A stretch of 64,000 nt of DNA from Polaromonas glacialis (GCF_000709345.1 NZ_KL448323.1:2920346-2984345); one strand, 5' to 3'; positions 50,958 through 60,686 are shown, counted from the first letter of the stretch. Translations and numbers: made by a program. The notes: generated by a model from the sequence alone, not told the origin.

Positions 50958-52751
50958 ATGCCCATGACAAGCTTCGACGACACCACCCCACCCGCCCGCC
51001 GTTCATTCCACCGGGTCTGGATCGGCTTGGCGCTGCTGGTGGCGCTGGCCTACCTGTTCGGCCTGGGCGGCGATCATATTCCGCGCAACGGCGACGAACT
51101 CGTCTATGCCAACATCGCCCGCCTGACCGCCGCCAGCGGCCACTGGCTGCCGCTGCAAAGCGCCTGGGATTTCATGCGCAACACCAAGCCGCCGCTGCTG
51201 TTCTGGCAGGCCATGGTGGCCGGCGGCTGGGGCGAGCACTGGACGCTGCTGCGGCTGCGCCTGCCCAGCGTCGCCTACACCTGGGGCATCACGCTGATGG
51301 TGGCGCTGCTGACCTGGAAGACGGTTCGCGGCGATGCGCCCGCACCTGATCGCGCCACGGCCGCGCAGCAAAACCGCCACGCGCTGACCATGGGCGCCAT
51401 CGCCGCCCTCGTCTACCTGTCGTTCTTCACCACTTACCGCTACGGCCGCCCCTACCTGACCAGCGCGCCTGAGACCTTTTGGCTGTTCGGCGTGTTCTTT
51501 GCGCTGGCCTGGTCGCCCGCCAGGCTGCTGGCATCCAACTGGAAGTTCCCGCTGATCGCCGGCGTGGCGGTGGGCATCGGCTGCCTGTACAAGTCCTTCG
51601 TCATGGTGGTGCCGGTTGGCTTCGCGCTGGCGCTGTGCTACCAGACGGTAGGCGCGCAGATAGCGCCATGGAAGATTTTCCGGCCCGGCATGGTGAAGGA
51701 CGGCGTCAAGGTCGCGGTGATCTGCGCCCTGGGGCTGGGCATTTTCGGCCTGTGGTTCGCCCTGGACCCGCAGCCGGGCGAGGTCTGGCGCGAGTTTGTC
51801 GTCGGAGAGAACGCCGGCAAGATGAACAATGCCCGGGGCTACTTCAAGACCGCCTTCAGCGGCGGCAGCAGCATTTTGACGATCCTGACGGGCTACTTTT
51901 CCAATGCCCTGTTCCTGCTGCCACTGTCGATTGGCTGCTTTGTCGCCGCCTGGCGCGGCTGGCGGCAGCGCCGGGGCACTTTGCTAACCATCAGCCCCGC
52001 CGAAAAAATCATGTGGCTGTGGCTGCTGGCGCTGGCGCTGGTGTTCATGCTGCCGACCCAGCGCTCGACGCGCTACCTGATTCCGGCCATGCCGGCGCTG
52101 GCCATCATGATGGCGCTCTACTGGCAACGCATCGGCCGCATCTGGTTCAGCCTGACGCTGGCGGTCTGCATGATCGGCCTGCTGGCGATGGGTCTGATCG
52201 GCTACGGCGCGGTGCGGGCGACGCAGGACCCGTGGATCTTGTCGCCGCTGTTCTGGGTGTTCGTATCTAGCACTGCGCTGGCCTGCGGGGCCGGCATCGT
52301 CAAGAAAAACTGGACCCGCCCGGTGGCCGCCTTGTCAGCCTTCAGCGTGCTGTTCGCGCTGGCCTGGGTGACGAATCCCTTCAACGGCGAACTGGGCCGC
52401 TTCAAGCCGCAAACCAATGCGCTTCTCAAGGGCCAGACGGTTCAGGTGCCGAGCAACTTCAACGGCCATTTCGAGCGCTACGAATTCATCATTCCGGGGG
52501 CGAAGATCAAAGACTATTTCGCCGCCCAGCCGGTCGACTACGCCGATGTGGAAAGCCTTCTCGAAACCAGCCGCTACGTGCTGGTGCAGCGGCGCATCGG
52601 CCAGGCGCCCTGCGCTAAGTGCCGGATCATCGACGAGCGCTGGGACCTGCGTTCGCGCCAGGACGAAAATGACGGCTTCATGGCCGCCTTCAAGACGCCC
52701 GAAACCTACTGGTATGCCAAGGAATACCTGGTCGAGCCGCCGGCGCCCTGA
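50958..52751 (+). CDS. Glycosyltransferase family 39 (ArnT/PMT-like)
   Basis: The 597-residue protein has about 11 membrane segments, the N-terminal first-loop acidic motif GDELVYANIARL after helix 1, and NTKPPLLFWQA, as in ArnT-type lipid A or S-layer glycosyltransferases. The C-terminal 130 residues are periplasmic, with a CxxC pair (CAKC). Sugar from a polyprenyl phosphate is probably transferred to LPS or a protein. Its substrate is unknown. Confidence 0.85.
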   Translation: MPMTSFDDTTPPARRSFHRVWIGLALLVALAYLFGLGGDHIPRNGDELVYANIARLTAASGHWLPLQSAWDFMRNTKPPLLFWQAMVAGGWGEHWTLLRLRLPSVAYTWGITLMVALLTWKTVRGDAPAPDRATAAQQNRHALTMGAIAALVYLSFFTTYRYGRPYLTSAPETFWLFGVFFALAWSPARLLASNWKFPLIAGVAVGIGCLYKSFVMVVPVGFALALCYQTVGAQIAPWKIFRPGMVKDGVKVAVICALGLGIFGLWFALDPQPGEVWREFVVGENAGKMNNARGYFKTAFSGGSSILTILTGYFSNALFLLPLSIGCFVAAWRGWRQRRGTLLTISPAEKIMWLWLLALALVFMLPTQRSTRYLIPAMPALAIMMALYWQRIGRIWFSLTLAVCMIGLLAMGLIGYGAVRATQDPWILSPLFWVFVSSTALACGAGIVKKNWTRPVAALSAFSVLFALAWVTNPFNGELGRFKPQTNALLKGQTVQVPSNFNGHFERYEFIIPGAKIKDYFAAQPVDYADVESLLETSRYVLVQRRIGQAPCAKCRIIDERWDLRSRQDENDGFMAAFKTPETYWYAKEYLVEPPAP

Positions 52752-52765
52752 GCCTTCGCAGATGG

Positions 52766-52830
52766 ATTTTGCTACAAAATAAATAGCAACTTGCGCACGT
52801 TCAGCATGCGCAAAGCATCTATTTAACTCA
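52766..52830. repeat. Dispersed palindromic element after GT39 gene
   Basis: TTGCTACAAAATAAATAGCAA, then CTTGCGCA and TGCGCAAAG, then CATCTATTTAACTCAG. It lies between the convergent GT39 gene and the exported repeat-protein gene. Confidence 0.75.
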
Positions 52831-52844
52831 GAAAGCGCGTGTCA

Positions 52845-54182
52845 TCAGCGCTGCTTCTGGAACAGCACCAGCCGGGACTCGGTGCTCAGGTCGGCCTTGT
52901 TGGAAACCATCGTCACTTCGTAGCGTGTGCCCGGCAGGGGCAGTTGCGGCGCAAAGTTGAAGGAAAAGTTGCCGTTTGCATCGGCCTGCACCCGCTGCGT
53001 CAGCACGTCCTGGTTCACGCCGAACAGGCCGGCAATGGGCGCCACCGCATGCACCTTGATGTCCACCACCGCGCCCGGCGCCGTGCGGCCGCGAACCAGC
53101 GTCGTGCCACCCTCAACGATGGCGTTGTTGGCATGGCTGGTGATTTGCAGCGGCACTGTGGCCGGCACAGCGCCCACCGGCACGACCACGTCGAAGCTCC
53201 AGGTCTTGCGCACGGCATTGCCGGCCCGGTCCCTGGCGCTCACGTCCACCGTGTGGCGCCCGAGCGGCAGGTCGGCGCGGTAGGTGAAGAACTGGGCAGT
53301 GATGTCGCTGTCGGCGGTGACATTGCGGCCGGACACCACGACCTGGACGGTCTTCGGATCGACGCCCACGCCGCCGGCGTCATCAAAGGTCGCTGAAATG
53401 GAAATGGTGGCGCGGTCGATGATGGCTTCGCCCTCGCGCGGCGCCAGGTTGCGCAGCACCGGCGGCTTGGCATCGGCGGTCAGGGCCTGGGTCAGATTGG
53501 TTTTGACGGTCTGGTCGCCCACCCGCAGGCTGGCCACCATGGGGCGCGAGGGCATCAGGTTGTCGTTGCGGCGGATGGTGTAGGCCGCCTCATAGACGCC
53601 GGGGCGCACTTCACGCATGGGGACACGGCTGACGCCGGGAATTTCGATTTCAGCGCTGCCGCCCGGCGGGCCATTGAGCGAAAACTTCAGCTCGGCGCCC
53701 GGCTCGATCTTCTCTATCGGCGCGACGCTGAAGCGCTCGATCTTCAGCACCGCAACCGGCGGCACCGGCGCGGCCGCCTGCGAGTTCGCCATGCCGGCCG
53801 GAAAGCTGTAATTGACGGCGATGTTGCGGTTGCGCAAGCGCAGGGTGGCGCGTATCGGATTGGCCGGCAAGATACGGTCCTGGCGCTTGATGGTGTAGCT
53901 GCCGGTGTAGACGCCGCGCTCGGTTTCCATCAGCGCAATGTCCCGTCGTATACCGTTGATGCGCAGATTGACCCGTGCCCGAGGCGTGCCTTCGACGGTG
54001 AACTCCAGCTCGGCGCCGGCCCTCAAGCCATCATCCGAAGTGACTTCGAGGGAGCGCAGCGCGGGCGCCGCAGGCTGCGCCATGACTGTGGCGGGCAAGG
54101 CGACCAGCGCCGTGGCAACCGGCAACAGAAAAAAGAGTGCAGCGACCTGGTTGCGCAGGTGGGCCTGTAGGTGAGCCTTCAT
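52845..54182 (-). CDS. Exported protein with two duplicated Ig-like domains
   Basis: The 445-residue protein has a signal peptide (hydrophobic core LFFLLPVATALVALP, cleavage near AQ at 36). Two similar domains follow: GAELEFTVEGTPRARVNLRI through YTIKRQDRILPANPIRATLR, and GAELKFSLNGPPGGSAEIEI through YTIRRNDNLMPSRPMVASLR, clearly a duplication. Two further Ig/CARDB-like regions follow. It is probably periplasmic or surface-exposed and may bind the envelope. I do not recognise a named family. The start at 54182 precedes the signal peptide. Confidence 0.75.
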   Translation of the reverse strand: MKAHLQAHLRNQVAALFFLLPVATALVALPATVMAQPAAPALRSLEVTSDDGLRAGAELEFTVEGTPRARVNLRINGIRRDIALMETERGVYTGSYTIKRQDRILPANPIRATLRLRNRNIAVNYSFPAGMANSQAAAPVPPVAVLKIERFSVAPIEKIEPGAELKFSLNGPPGGSAEIEIPGVSRVPMREVRPGVYEAAYTIRRNDNLMPSRPMVASLRVGDQTVKTNLTQALTADAKPPVLRNLAPREGEAIIDRATISISATFDDAGGVGVDPKTVQVVVSGRNVTADSDITAQFFTYRADLPLGRHTVDVSARDRAGNAVRKTWSFDVVVPVGAVPATVPLQITSHANNAIVEGGTTLVRGRTAPGAVVDIKVHAVAPIAGLFGVNQDVLTQRVQADANGNFSFNFAPQLPLPGTRYEVTMVSNKADLSTESRLVLFQKQR

Positions 54183-54318
54183 GATGGGGAAGCCTTTGTA
54201 AATTAGATTTCCCAATGTAAATCTGCTTTTTCAAGGGCGTGTAGGCTAACGCAGCCGGGCCGGGTAGGCCTGCAACGGCGGGCAACGCGGCCCCGCCCGC
54301 CGCGAATCCGCCGCAGCT

Positions 54319-55392
54319 TCAGGCCTGACCGGCCACCGGCTGGGCCGGCAGGTGCTCATGCTTGCCGCTGGCACCGCAGGCATGGCAAAACTTGGCAAAC
54401 GCGCCCTTGCGGGTGCTGCAGACCTGGCAATGGTCAAACAGGCCGATGCCGCAATGCGGGCAAAAGTCGATTTCCGGATTCTTCAGGTCCACCGGCCGCT
54501 CGCAGCCGGGGCACACGCCCTTGGACAGCCGCGCCAGCGCCGTGTCGTAGCTCAGTTCCTCGCGGCGCTGGGCGTCGGGCAGCTGCTCGGCAAGCTTTTG
54601 CCTTTCCAGGTAGCGGTTCAGCGCGATGATCGCCTGGCGCCCGACCGCCACCGTCAGCACGATGCCGACGATGTAGCGCACATAGCCGCCGTAGCTGGGC
54701 AGGTAAGGCACCAGCTCGACGAAAAAGGCAAACAGCGCAAAGAAAATGAAACCCCAGACAAACGGCCACCATGTGCTCTGGCGCTTTTTCGCGAAAAGCC
54801 AGCCGGCCGCCGCCAGCAGCGGCAGGGTCAGCGCCAGGCGGTACAAAAACACCCGCAACTCGATGCGGCGGTATTCGGCGTTGAGCAGCTTTTGCGCCGC
54901 CTGTTCCAGGTCGGCCAGCTTGCGGCGTTCGCGCACCGTGCCTTGCTGCGCATCGAGCGCCGCCTGCTGCTGGGCCTCGACCGCCATGCCGGCGGTGCGC
55001 TCCTTGTCCTTCAGGCCATCGAGCGCGCGGGTGCGCGCCACCAGTTCGGGGTCTTGCTCCGACAGTTGCGTGGCGCGGCGGGTGGACAGCCAGTTGTTGA
55101 AGGTTTCACGCGCGGCGGCCGAATCGGCCTGCGCCACACTGCGCTTGAGCCGGGCCTGCTCCAGCGCGGCATTGGCGTCTTGCTCCGCGCGTTCATTACT
55201 GCTGATGCCATTGCGCAGCGCCGTGACCGCCGCCTTGTCCATGAAATCGTCCAGCGACAGCGGCTGCTCCACCTTGGGCAAATCGCCAACCAGCGTGCCG
55301 CCCAGGCCGATCAGAAAGCTGGCGAACACCAGCGCCACCAGCCACAGGCCGCGCTGCATCCATTTTTCTGTCAATCGCAGGGTTTTGCTCAT
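54319..55392 (-). CDS. Membrane protein with double zinc-ribbon C-terminus
   Basis: The 357-residue protein has one N-terminal membrane segment (LVALVFASFLIGLGGTLV), a long coiled coil (about 70-180, rich in R, E, Q, A), three more membrane segments, and a C-terminal double zinc ribbon: CPGC, then CPHC, then CQVC, then CHAC. It could tether a complex to the membrane through the coiled coil. It belongs with the YiaAB and TelA genes on the same strand, though a plus-strand gene lies between. Confidence 0.75.
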   Translation of the reverse strand: MSKTLRLTEKWMQRGLWLVALVFASFLIGLGGTLVGDLPKVEQPLSLDDFMDKAAVTALRNGISSNERAEQDANAALEQARLKRSVAQADSAAARETFNNWLSTRRATQLSEQDPELVARTRALDGLKDKERTAGMAVEAQQQAALDAQQGTVRERRKLADLEQAAQKLLNAEYRRIELRVFLYRLALTLPLLAAAGWLFAKKRQSTWWPFVWGFIFFALFAFFVELVPYLPSYGGYVRYIVGIVLTVAVGRQAIIALNRYLERQKLAEQLPDAQRREELSYDTALARLSKGVCPGCERPVDLKNPEIDFCPHCGIGLFDHCQVCSTRKGAFAKFCHACGASGKHEHLPAQPVAGQA

Positions 55393-55449
55393 GGGAACTC
55401 CGTGGGGTAGCCGGAACAACTCCAGGCGGCGCTGTTCAGGCAAATTTAT

Positions 55450-55512
55450 GACAAAAATAACTGTTTCCGCACAGTGTATAAGCACATGCAGCTATGTATT
55501 TAATAGCAAATT
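55450..55512. repeat. Dispersed palindromic element upstream of zinc-ribbon gene
   Basis: ATGACAAAAATAACTG and GCAGCTATGTATTTAATAGC, with a diverged CCGCACAG core. The 276-base intergenic region around it holds no gene I can support. Confidence 0.55.
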
Positions 55513-55668
55513 GTCGAATTCATGGCCACGGGCTTTCCTTGCAGCTGCTGAAAAAACGCAACGTGGCGCAAGCGCAAGCACCGCAATGGCCGCAGCCCTT
55601 CAAGGCCCGGCGGTTTCAATTTCATAATCCACTCCTTGCACTGAACCGAACAAGACCAACCCCACGCC

Positions 55669-56481
55669 ATGCCTGAACCCAAACCCGATTCCCGGCGCGC
55701 CTACGCCAGCGCGCCCGTCAACCAGCGCACCGCGCCACGGGAAGCGGCCAAACCGGCGCCGGTGCATGCATCGCTCAGGGCGCGGGTGCAAAAAGCCAGG
55801 CAGCGCCAGTTGCTCGGCCCGCCGGTCAGTGAACTGCTGGCGCGTGGCACGCCGGACGCAACCCAGCGGCAGGGCAAGCTGCACCCGGGCGTGATTGCCG
55901 CTGCCGTGTGCGCCGTGGCGTCGGTCAGCGCCCTGGTGCTGCTGCGCTCGGACGCCGGGCTGGCGCTGGCAGCCGCCTTGGGGACACTTGGCGGAGCTGC
56001 CTGGCTGTGGCAGCGCCGAAGCCAGCGCACTGCTGGCGAAACCATGCCGCCGCCTGCCGGGCCGCCACTGTTTGACGCCCAAGCCCTGCGCCGGATCGAC
56101 GAGGCTTTTGAAGCCACCGCCACCACCGCGCCCGAGCCGGCGCTAGCCGCGCTGCTGTCGCTCAAGGCCGCTGCGGTGCGCATGGCGCAGGCACTGGGCA
56201 GCACGCCGGTCGATGGCGATTTCACCCTTGAAGACCGCATGTACGTGGTCGAATCCCTGCGCCGCTACATTCCCGACACGCTGGGCGCCTACCTGCAGGT
56301 GCCTGCCGCGCAACGCGCCGTGCCAGGCGCCGACGGCCCTTCAGCCAATGCGCTGCTGCTGGACCAACTGGCGCTGCTGCAGTCCGAACTGGAGCAGCGC
56401 GAGCAGCGCCTGCATGGCAGCGCGGTTGAGGCCTTGCGGCGCCAGCAGCGCTTTTTGCAATCCAAGGCAACGCGCGGCTGA
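55669..56481 (+). CDS. Hypothetical protein with two membrane segments
   Basis: The 270-residue protein has a proline/alanine-rich N-terminus, two membrane segments close together near 75-110 (GVIAAAVCAVASVSALVLL and AGLALAAALGTLGGAAWLW), and a helical, probably cytoplasmic C-terminal domain with a coiled-coil end (DQLALLQSELEQREQRL). The C-terminal half resembles 5-bromo-4-chloroindolyl-phosphate-hydrolysis-like or TelA-associated helical proteins only loosely. Its stop is 23 bases from the convergent YiaAB gene, in a tight cluster with TelA and the zinc-ribbon protein. Confidence 0.65.
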   Translation: MPEPKPDSRRAYASAPVNQRTAPREAAKPAPVHASLRARVQKARQRQLLGPPVSELLARGTPDATQRQGKLHPGVIAAAVCAVASVSALVLLRSDAGLALAAALGTLGGAAWLWQRRSQRTAGETMPPPAGPPLFDAQALRRIDEAFEATATTAPEPALAALLSLKAAAVRMAQALGSTPVDGDFTLEDRMYVVESLRRYIPDTLGAYLQVPAAQRAVPGADGPSANALLLDQLALLQSELEQREQRLHGSAVEALRRQQRFLQSKATRG

Positions 56482-56504
56482 GTCCGCTTTCAACCAACCA
56501 GCGC

Positions 56505-56954
56505 TCAGCCCGGCCGGGTTTCAAGCGCAGGCTCGTTGCTGCGCGTCATCAGGTCGGCTTCATGGCGGTCGCGAATCGTCTTGGCCAGCGTGAAGGTGCT
56601 GCTGACCAGAAACATCCAGCTCACCACCATGTAGCCTTTTTGCCAGTCGCCGATGTTCATGCGCCACAGGCCCCAGGCCGTCAAAAACACCGCCGCCGCA
56701 AACGACACCCAGACGGTGATGATCCAGCCGTTGGTATCGACCCGGCCGTCGCGGTTGTCGCGCACCGTCTTGGCCGTGGCGAAAGCCGCGAACAGGCAAA
56801 AGAAAAACCCGATAGCCAGAAAAGCCCGGTCCAGCTCCTGGCTGGGCAGCTGCATCACGCCCGTGCCGCTGGCCAGCACCGCCAGCGTGAACGAAATCCA
56901 GACCTGCGCGCGCCAGCCGCCGGTGTCGCGCTGCATCACATATTGAGTGGCCAT
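56505..56954 (-). CDS. YiaAB two-helix domain membrane protein
   Basis: The 149-residue protein carries two copies of the YiaA/YiaB two-helix unit: WISFTLAVLASGTGVMQL with AKTVRDNRDG, and WVSFAAAVFLTAWGLWRM with AKTIRDRHEA. Function is unknown. It lies 33 bases after telA and is probably co-transcribed with it. Confidence 0.8.
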   Translation of the reverse strand: MATQYVMQRDTGGWRAQVWISFTLAVLASGTGVMQLPSQELDRAFLAIGFFFCLFAAFATAKTVRDNRDGRVDTNGWIITVWVSFAAAVFLTAWGLWRMNIGDWQKGYMVVSWMFLVSSTFTLAKTIRDRHEADLMTRSNEPALETRPG

Positions 56955-56987
56955 TTTCAAATTCCTTTTGCGTTAAAAAAATCGGGT

Positions 56988-58208
56988 TCAGAGGGCGACC
57001 GGCCCGCCGAGAGTGCGTTGCGTCACCTCACGCGCCTTTTGCTGGCGCACCCGGTCGATGTACTGGTCGGCGCGCGCCAGTTGCTCCTGCAAGATGGTGT
57101 TGTTCTGCCCCATCACCTCGACCATCTTGCCGCGAAAGGTGTCCATCGCGTCCATGGCCTTGAAGGTCTGGTCGAACATTTCCTTCATTTTCTCGATGCC
57201 GATCAGCGGGTTGCTGGCGAACTGGGTGGTTTTCTCGACATGCGTGTTGAGCTGGCGGCCGGTCTCGGCGATCAGGCTTTCAATCGTGCTGTTCACGCCG
57301 CCCAGCATCTCCATCACCTTGACCTGGTTGCCGGTGGCGCGCGCCACGGTCTGCGCCACGGCCAGCGCGCTCATGCCGGTGGTGGCCACGCGCGAGCAGC
57401 CGTTCATCATCTCGCGCCCGGTCTTTTTCAGCACGTCGAGCGCCAGGTAGCCGCTGGTGCAGACCGATTGCTGCGTCAGGATGTCGGCCAGGTTCTGGCG
57501 CACGTAGAACAGCACTTCCTGCTCCAGCGCCCGGGCGCGCTCGGGGTCGGTGGCCTTCAGCGCATCCACCTTGGCGGCCAGCTGGCGGTCCAGGCTTTGG
57601 GCAAACTGCGCGGCGGCGGCAAGCTTTTGCAGGCCGTCCCACATCTTGGTGCGCGTGGCCTCGATCTCGACCACGTCGCGCTGCATGTCGTCGCGCGCGG
57701 CATAGAGGGCTTGCATGCTTTTTTGCATCTGCTCGCCGGCGTTCTGAAACTTGCGGAAGTAGCTTTGCAGCTTGTTGCCAAAGGGAATGAGCCCCAACAG
57801 CTTTTGCGGCTGCAGCAGGTCGCCGTCCTTGCCAGGGTTGAGCGCATCCAGGTGGCCGCGCATTTCCTGCACCGCCTTGAAGGCCGGGCTGTCTTCCAGG
57901 CCGACAAAATTGCGCTGCATGAAGCGCCCCTGCATCAGGCCGGCGGCCAGCGAAATCTCCTCGCGCCCCAGCGCAAAGGCGCTGTCGAGCCGGGCCTTGA
58001 AGGCGTCGCTTTGCAGGTCTTCGGACAGCAGGCCGTCCATGAAACGCGCCACCTGGTCTTCGACGGCGGCAACGGTCTGCGCCGGCAGGGGCACGGCCGT
58101 GCGGGCCACCGCGTCGCTGAGCGGGCGCAGCAGGTCGGGCGGCGTCAGCTGAAAGCTGTCGGGCGGTGTCAGCGGCGCGCGGCTGGCCTCATCGGTGGGC
58201 AGGGACAT
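56988..58208 (-). CDS. TelA/KlaA-family toxic anion resistance protein
   Basis: The 406-residue protein is mainly helical and matches the TelA family: LGLIPFGNKLQSYFRKFQ near 140, then DGLQKLAAAAQFAQSLDRQL, ALEQEVLFYVRQNLADIL and AVAQTVARATGNQVKVMEML. The family is tied to tellurite resistance and to membrane-stress protection. The start at 58208 has AAGGA upstream. It heads a small minus-strand cluster with the YiaAB gene. No TerC/TerD genes are present, so a general envelope role is as likely as tellurite resistance. Confidence 0.88.
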   Translation of the reverse strand: MSLPTDEASRAPLTPPDSFQLTPPDLLRPLSDAVARTAVPLPAQTVAAVEDQVARFMDGLLSEDLQSDAFKARLDSAFALGREEISLAAGLMQGRFMQRNFVGLEDSPAFKAVQEMRGHLDALNPGKDGDLLQPQKLLGLIPFGNKLQSYFRKFQNAGEQMQKSMQALYAARDDMQRDVVEIEATRTKMWDGLQKLAAAAQFAQSLDRQLAAKVDALKATDPERARALEQEVLFYVRQNLADILTQQSVCTSGYLALDVLKKTGREMMNGCSRVATTGMSALAVAQTVARATGNQVKVMEMLGGVNSTIESLIAETGRQLNTHVEKTTQFASNPLIGIEKMKEMFDQTFKAMDAMDTFRGKMVEVMGQNNTILQEQLARADQYIDRVRQQKAREVTQRTLGGPVAL

Positions 58209-58369
58209 GGTTTTTTTCCTTGACATTGCAAACAGGTGGATACGCAAGTTACAAAAGCTGAAGTTTGGCATAAGCCAGGCGGACTTCCGGGGAAAAAAAG
58301 ACGCAGCGCCCCGGCAGGCCGGCGATCGGCCAAAGCACTCCAGGCCCGCCGCCTGGACTAAAACTGTGT

Positions 58370-58425
58370 ATTAAAAATGGCTCTTGCGCACGACTGTATT
58401 GCGCAGGCAGCTATTAAAAAAAGAG
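58370..58425. repeat. Dispersed palindromic element between telA and acyltransferase gene
   Basis: TATTAAAAATGGCTCTTGCGCA and TGCGCAGGCAGCTATTAAAAA flank a short centre. It lies in a 229-base gap with nothing else recognisable. Confidence 0.65.
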
Positions 58426-58437
58426 TAACAAAGGCGT

Positions 58438-60420
58438 TCAAGCCGTCATCAACGCCGCCACCCGCGCCTGCAATGCCCCGGGCTGCACATCGGCCGGCGC
58501 CATGGCGGCACCGGCGTTCAGCCCCACGCGGCTGAACGCGCCGCGCCGGAACGGACGCACCATGGCGACGCTTTTGCCATCGACCTGCTCGACGCGGCTG
58601 AAGAACGAGCCCCACAGGTTGGTCAGCGCCATCGGCACCACAGGCACGCTCAAGCCGTCGCGCCCGGCGTTTTCCAGGATTTTCATGATGCCGCCCTTGA
58701 AGGGCTGGAGCTGGCCGTCGTGGGTGATGCCGCCCTCGGGGAAAATAGCCAGCAAATCGCCGTTGCGCAGCACTTTCGCTGCGGCTTCAAAGGCCGCTTC
58801 GTAGGCGGCCGGGTCTTCGGCGCGCGGTGCGACCGGAATCGCCCTGGCCAGCCGGAACAGCCAGCCAAGCACTGGCATCCTGAAAATCCGGTGGTCCATC
58901 AAAAAGTAAATGGGCCGCGAACTTGCCGCCATCAAGAGCACCGGGTCGATGAAGCTGACATGGTTGCAGACCAGCACCGCAGCGCCCTGCGCCGGAATGT
59001 TCTCGTCGCCCGTGACCCGGAAGCGGTAGATGCAGCGCGACGCGATGAACGCCACGAAGCGCAGCAAATACTCGGGCACCAGCATGAAGATGTAGAACGC
59101 CACCACCGCATTGGCCAGGCCGGTGAACAGGAAAATCTGCGGAATGCTGAAGTTCGCCTTGAGCAGCGCGCCGGCCAGCACGGCGCTGACGATCATGAAC
59201 AGCGCGTTCAAGATGTTGTTGGCGGCGATGATGCGGGCGCGGTGCGTGGGCTGGCTGCGCAGCTGGATCAGCGCGTACATCGGCACGCTGTACAGGCCGG
59301 CGAACAGGCTGAGCAGCGCCAGATCAAGCATCACGCGCCAGTGCGCCGGGTGGCTGATGAAACTGCCCACGCCCATGAGGCTTGAGGCCGGCAGGCCGCG
59401 CGAGGCAAAGTAAAGGTCAATGGCAAACACGCTCATGCCGATGGCGCCCAGCGGCACCAGGCCGATCTCGACATGGCGCCGGCTCAGCACCTCGCACAGC
59501 AGCGAGCCGGTGGCAATGCCGATGGAAAACACCACCAGCAGCAAGGACGCGACATGCTCGTCGCCGTGCAGCACTTCCTTGGCCAGGCTCGGGAACTGGC
59601 TCAAAAACACCGCGCCGAAAAACCACATCCAGCTGATGCCCAGCATCGAGCGAAACACGACGATGTTGCCGTGCGCCAGCTTGAGGTTGCGCCAGGTTTC
59701 GCTGACCGGATTCCAGTTGATCGTCAAGCCCGGATCGGTCGCCGGCGCGGCCGGGATGAACTGCGCCACCATGCGCCCCACCAGCGCCAGCGCCACGCAC
59801 GACACCGCCACATACTGCGGCCCGACACCGGGCACCGCCACCATCAGCCCGCCGACGATGTTGCCCAGCAAGATGGCGACAAAGGTGCCCATCTCGACCA
59901 TGCCGTTACCGCCGGTCAGCTCGCGCTCGGCCAAAGCCTGCGGCAAATAGGCAAACTTGACCGGGCCGAACAGCGTCGAATGCAACCCCATCAGGAAGGT
60001 ACACCCGAGCAACACCGGCACCTGGACGTTCACATCGCCACTCACAAAGCCCACGGCAGCAATCCCCATGATGGCCACTTCGAGGTTCTTGACGAAGCGG
60101 ATGATGCGCGTCTTCTCGAACTTGTCGGTCAGCTGACCGCTGGTCGCCGAGAACAGCAAAAACGGCAGGATGAACAGCGCGCCGATCACCAGCCCGGCCA
60201 GCGCCGGCGGCAGCCAGCCGACGCTGAGCTGGTAGGTCACCATCACGGTGAAGGCGAACTTGAACAGGTTGTCGTTGGCCGCGCCCGAGAACTGCGTCCA
60301 GAAAAACGGCGCGAAGCGGCGCTGGCGCAGCAGCGCGAACTGGTTGGGATGCGCATTGGCGGACGGTGCAGGCATGGCGGCCGGCAAAGCATGCGCCGTG
60401 GACAGATGATCAACACTCAT
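58438..60420 (-). CDS. MFS transporter - 1-acylglycerol-phosphate acyltransferase fusion (LplT-Aas-like)
   Basis: Residues about 25-420 form a 12-helix MFS domain (FFWTQFSGAANDNLFKFAF, then LTDKFEKTRI). Residues about 445-650 form a PlsC-type acyltransferase with the catalytic NHVSFID (H and D of the NHxxxxD pattern) and FPEGG. This is the layout of LplT joined to the acyltransferase part of Aas, for lysophospholipid import and re-acylation. No AMP-binding acyl-ACP synthetase domain follows, so the acyl donor must come from elsewhere. The start at 60420 has GAGGA eight bases upstream. Membrane-lipid repair links it to pldA at 17 kb. Confidence 0.9.
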   Translation of the reverse strand: MSVDHLSTAHALPAAMPAPSANAHPNQFALLRQRRFAPFFWTQFSGAANDNLFKFAFTVMVTYQLSVGWLPPALAGLVIGALFILPFLLFSATSGQLTDKFEKTRIIRFVKNLEVAIMGIAAVGFVSGDVNVQVPVLLGCTFLMGLHSTLFGPVKFAYLPQALAERELTGGNGMVEMGTFVAILLGNIVGGLMVAVPGVGPQYVAVSCVALALVGRMVAQFIPAAPATDPGLTINWNPVSETWRNLKLAHGNIVVFRSMLGISWMWFFGAVFLSQFPSLAKEVLHGDEHVASLLLVVFSIGIATGSLLCEVLSRRHVEIGLVPLGAIGMSVFAIDLYFASRGLPASSLMGVGSFISHPAHWRVMLDLALLSLFAGLYSVPMYALIQLRSQPTHRARIIAANNILNALFMIVSAVLAGALLKANFSIPQIFLFTGLANAVVAFYIFMLVPEYLLRFVAFIASRCIYRFRVTGDENIPAQGAAVLVCNHVSFIDPVLLMAASSRPIYFLMDHRIFRMPVLGWLFRLARAIPVAPRAEDPAAYEAAFEAAAKVLRNGDLLAIFPEGGITHDGQLQPFKGGIMKILENAGRDGLSVPVVPMALTNLWGSFFSRVEQVDGKSVAMVRPFRRGAFSRVGLNAGAAMAPADVQPGALQARVAALMTA

Positions 60421-60686
60421 GCCGGATTCCTCTTTTGGTGGCTTTGCAGCGCGCATGTAACAAGGCGTGCGCCTGCGCAGCCTGTGGATTCTGCCCTGAT
60501 TTTCAGCGCGGCCGCGCCATATGGCGCCGCCGCAGGAATGAAGGCGGGCAGCGGCGAAAAGGAAGGGAGCGAACAGGTCGATGGCATGAAACTCCTTGCG
60601 GACATGGACAGGGAATGCCTGGACTGTGCAGCCCAGCAAAGCCCGAAAGCCGCTTTTTTCAATACAGTGGCTTCATTTCAATCGCC

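Noticed and set aside
56562-58223. Plus-strand open frame of 553 codons opposite telA and the YiaAB gene
   Set aside because: Histidine/leucine/glutamine-rich antisense reading without domains; the minus strand has family-level matches.
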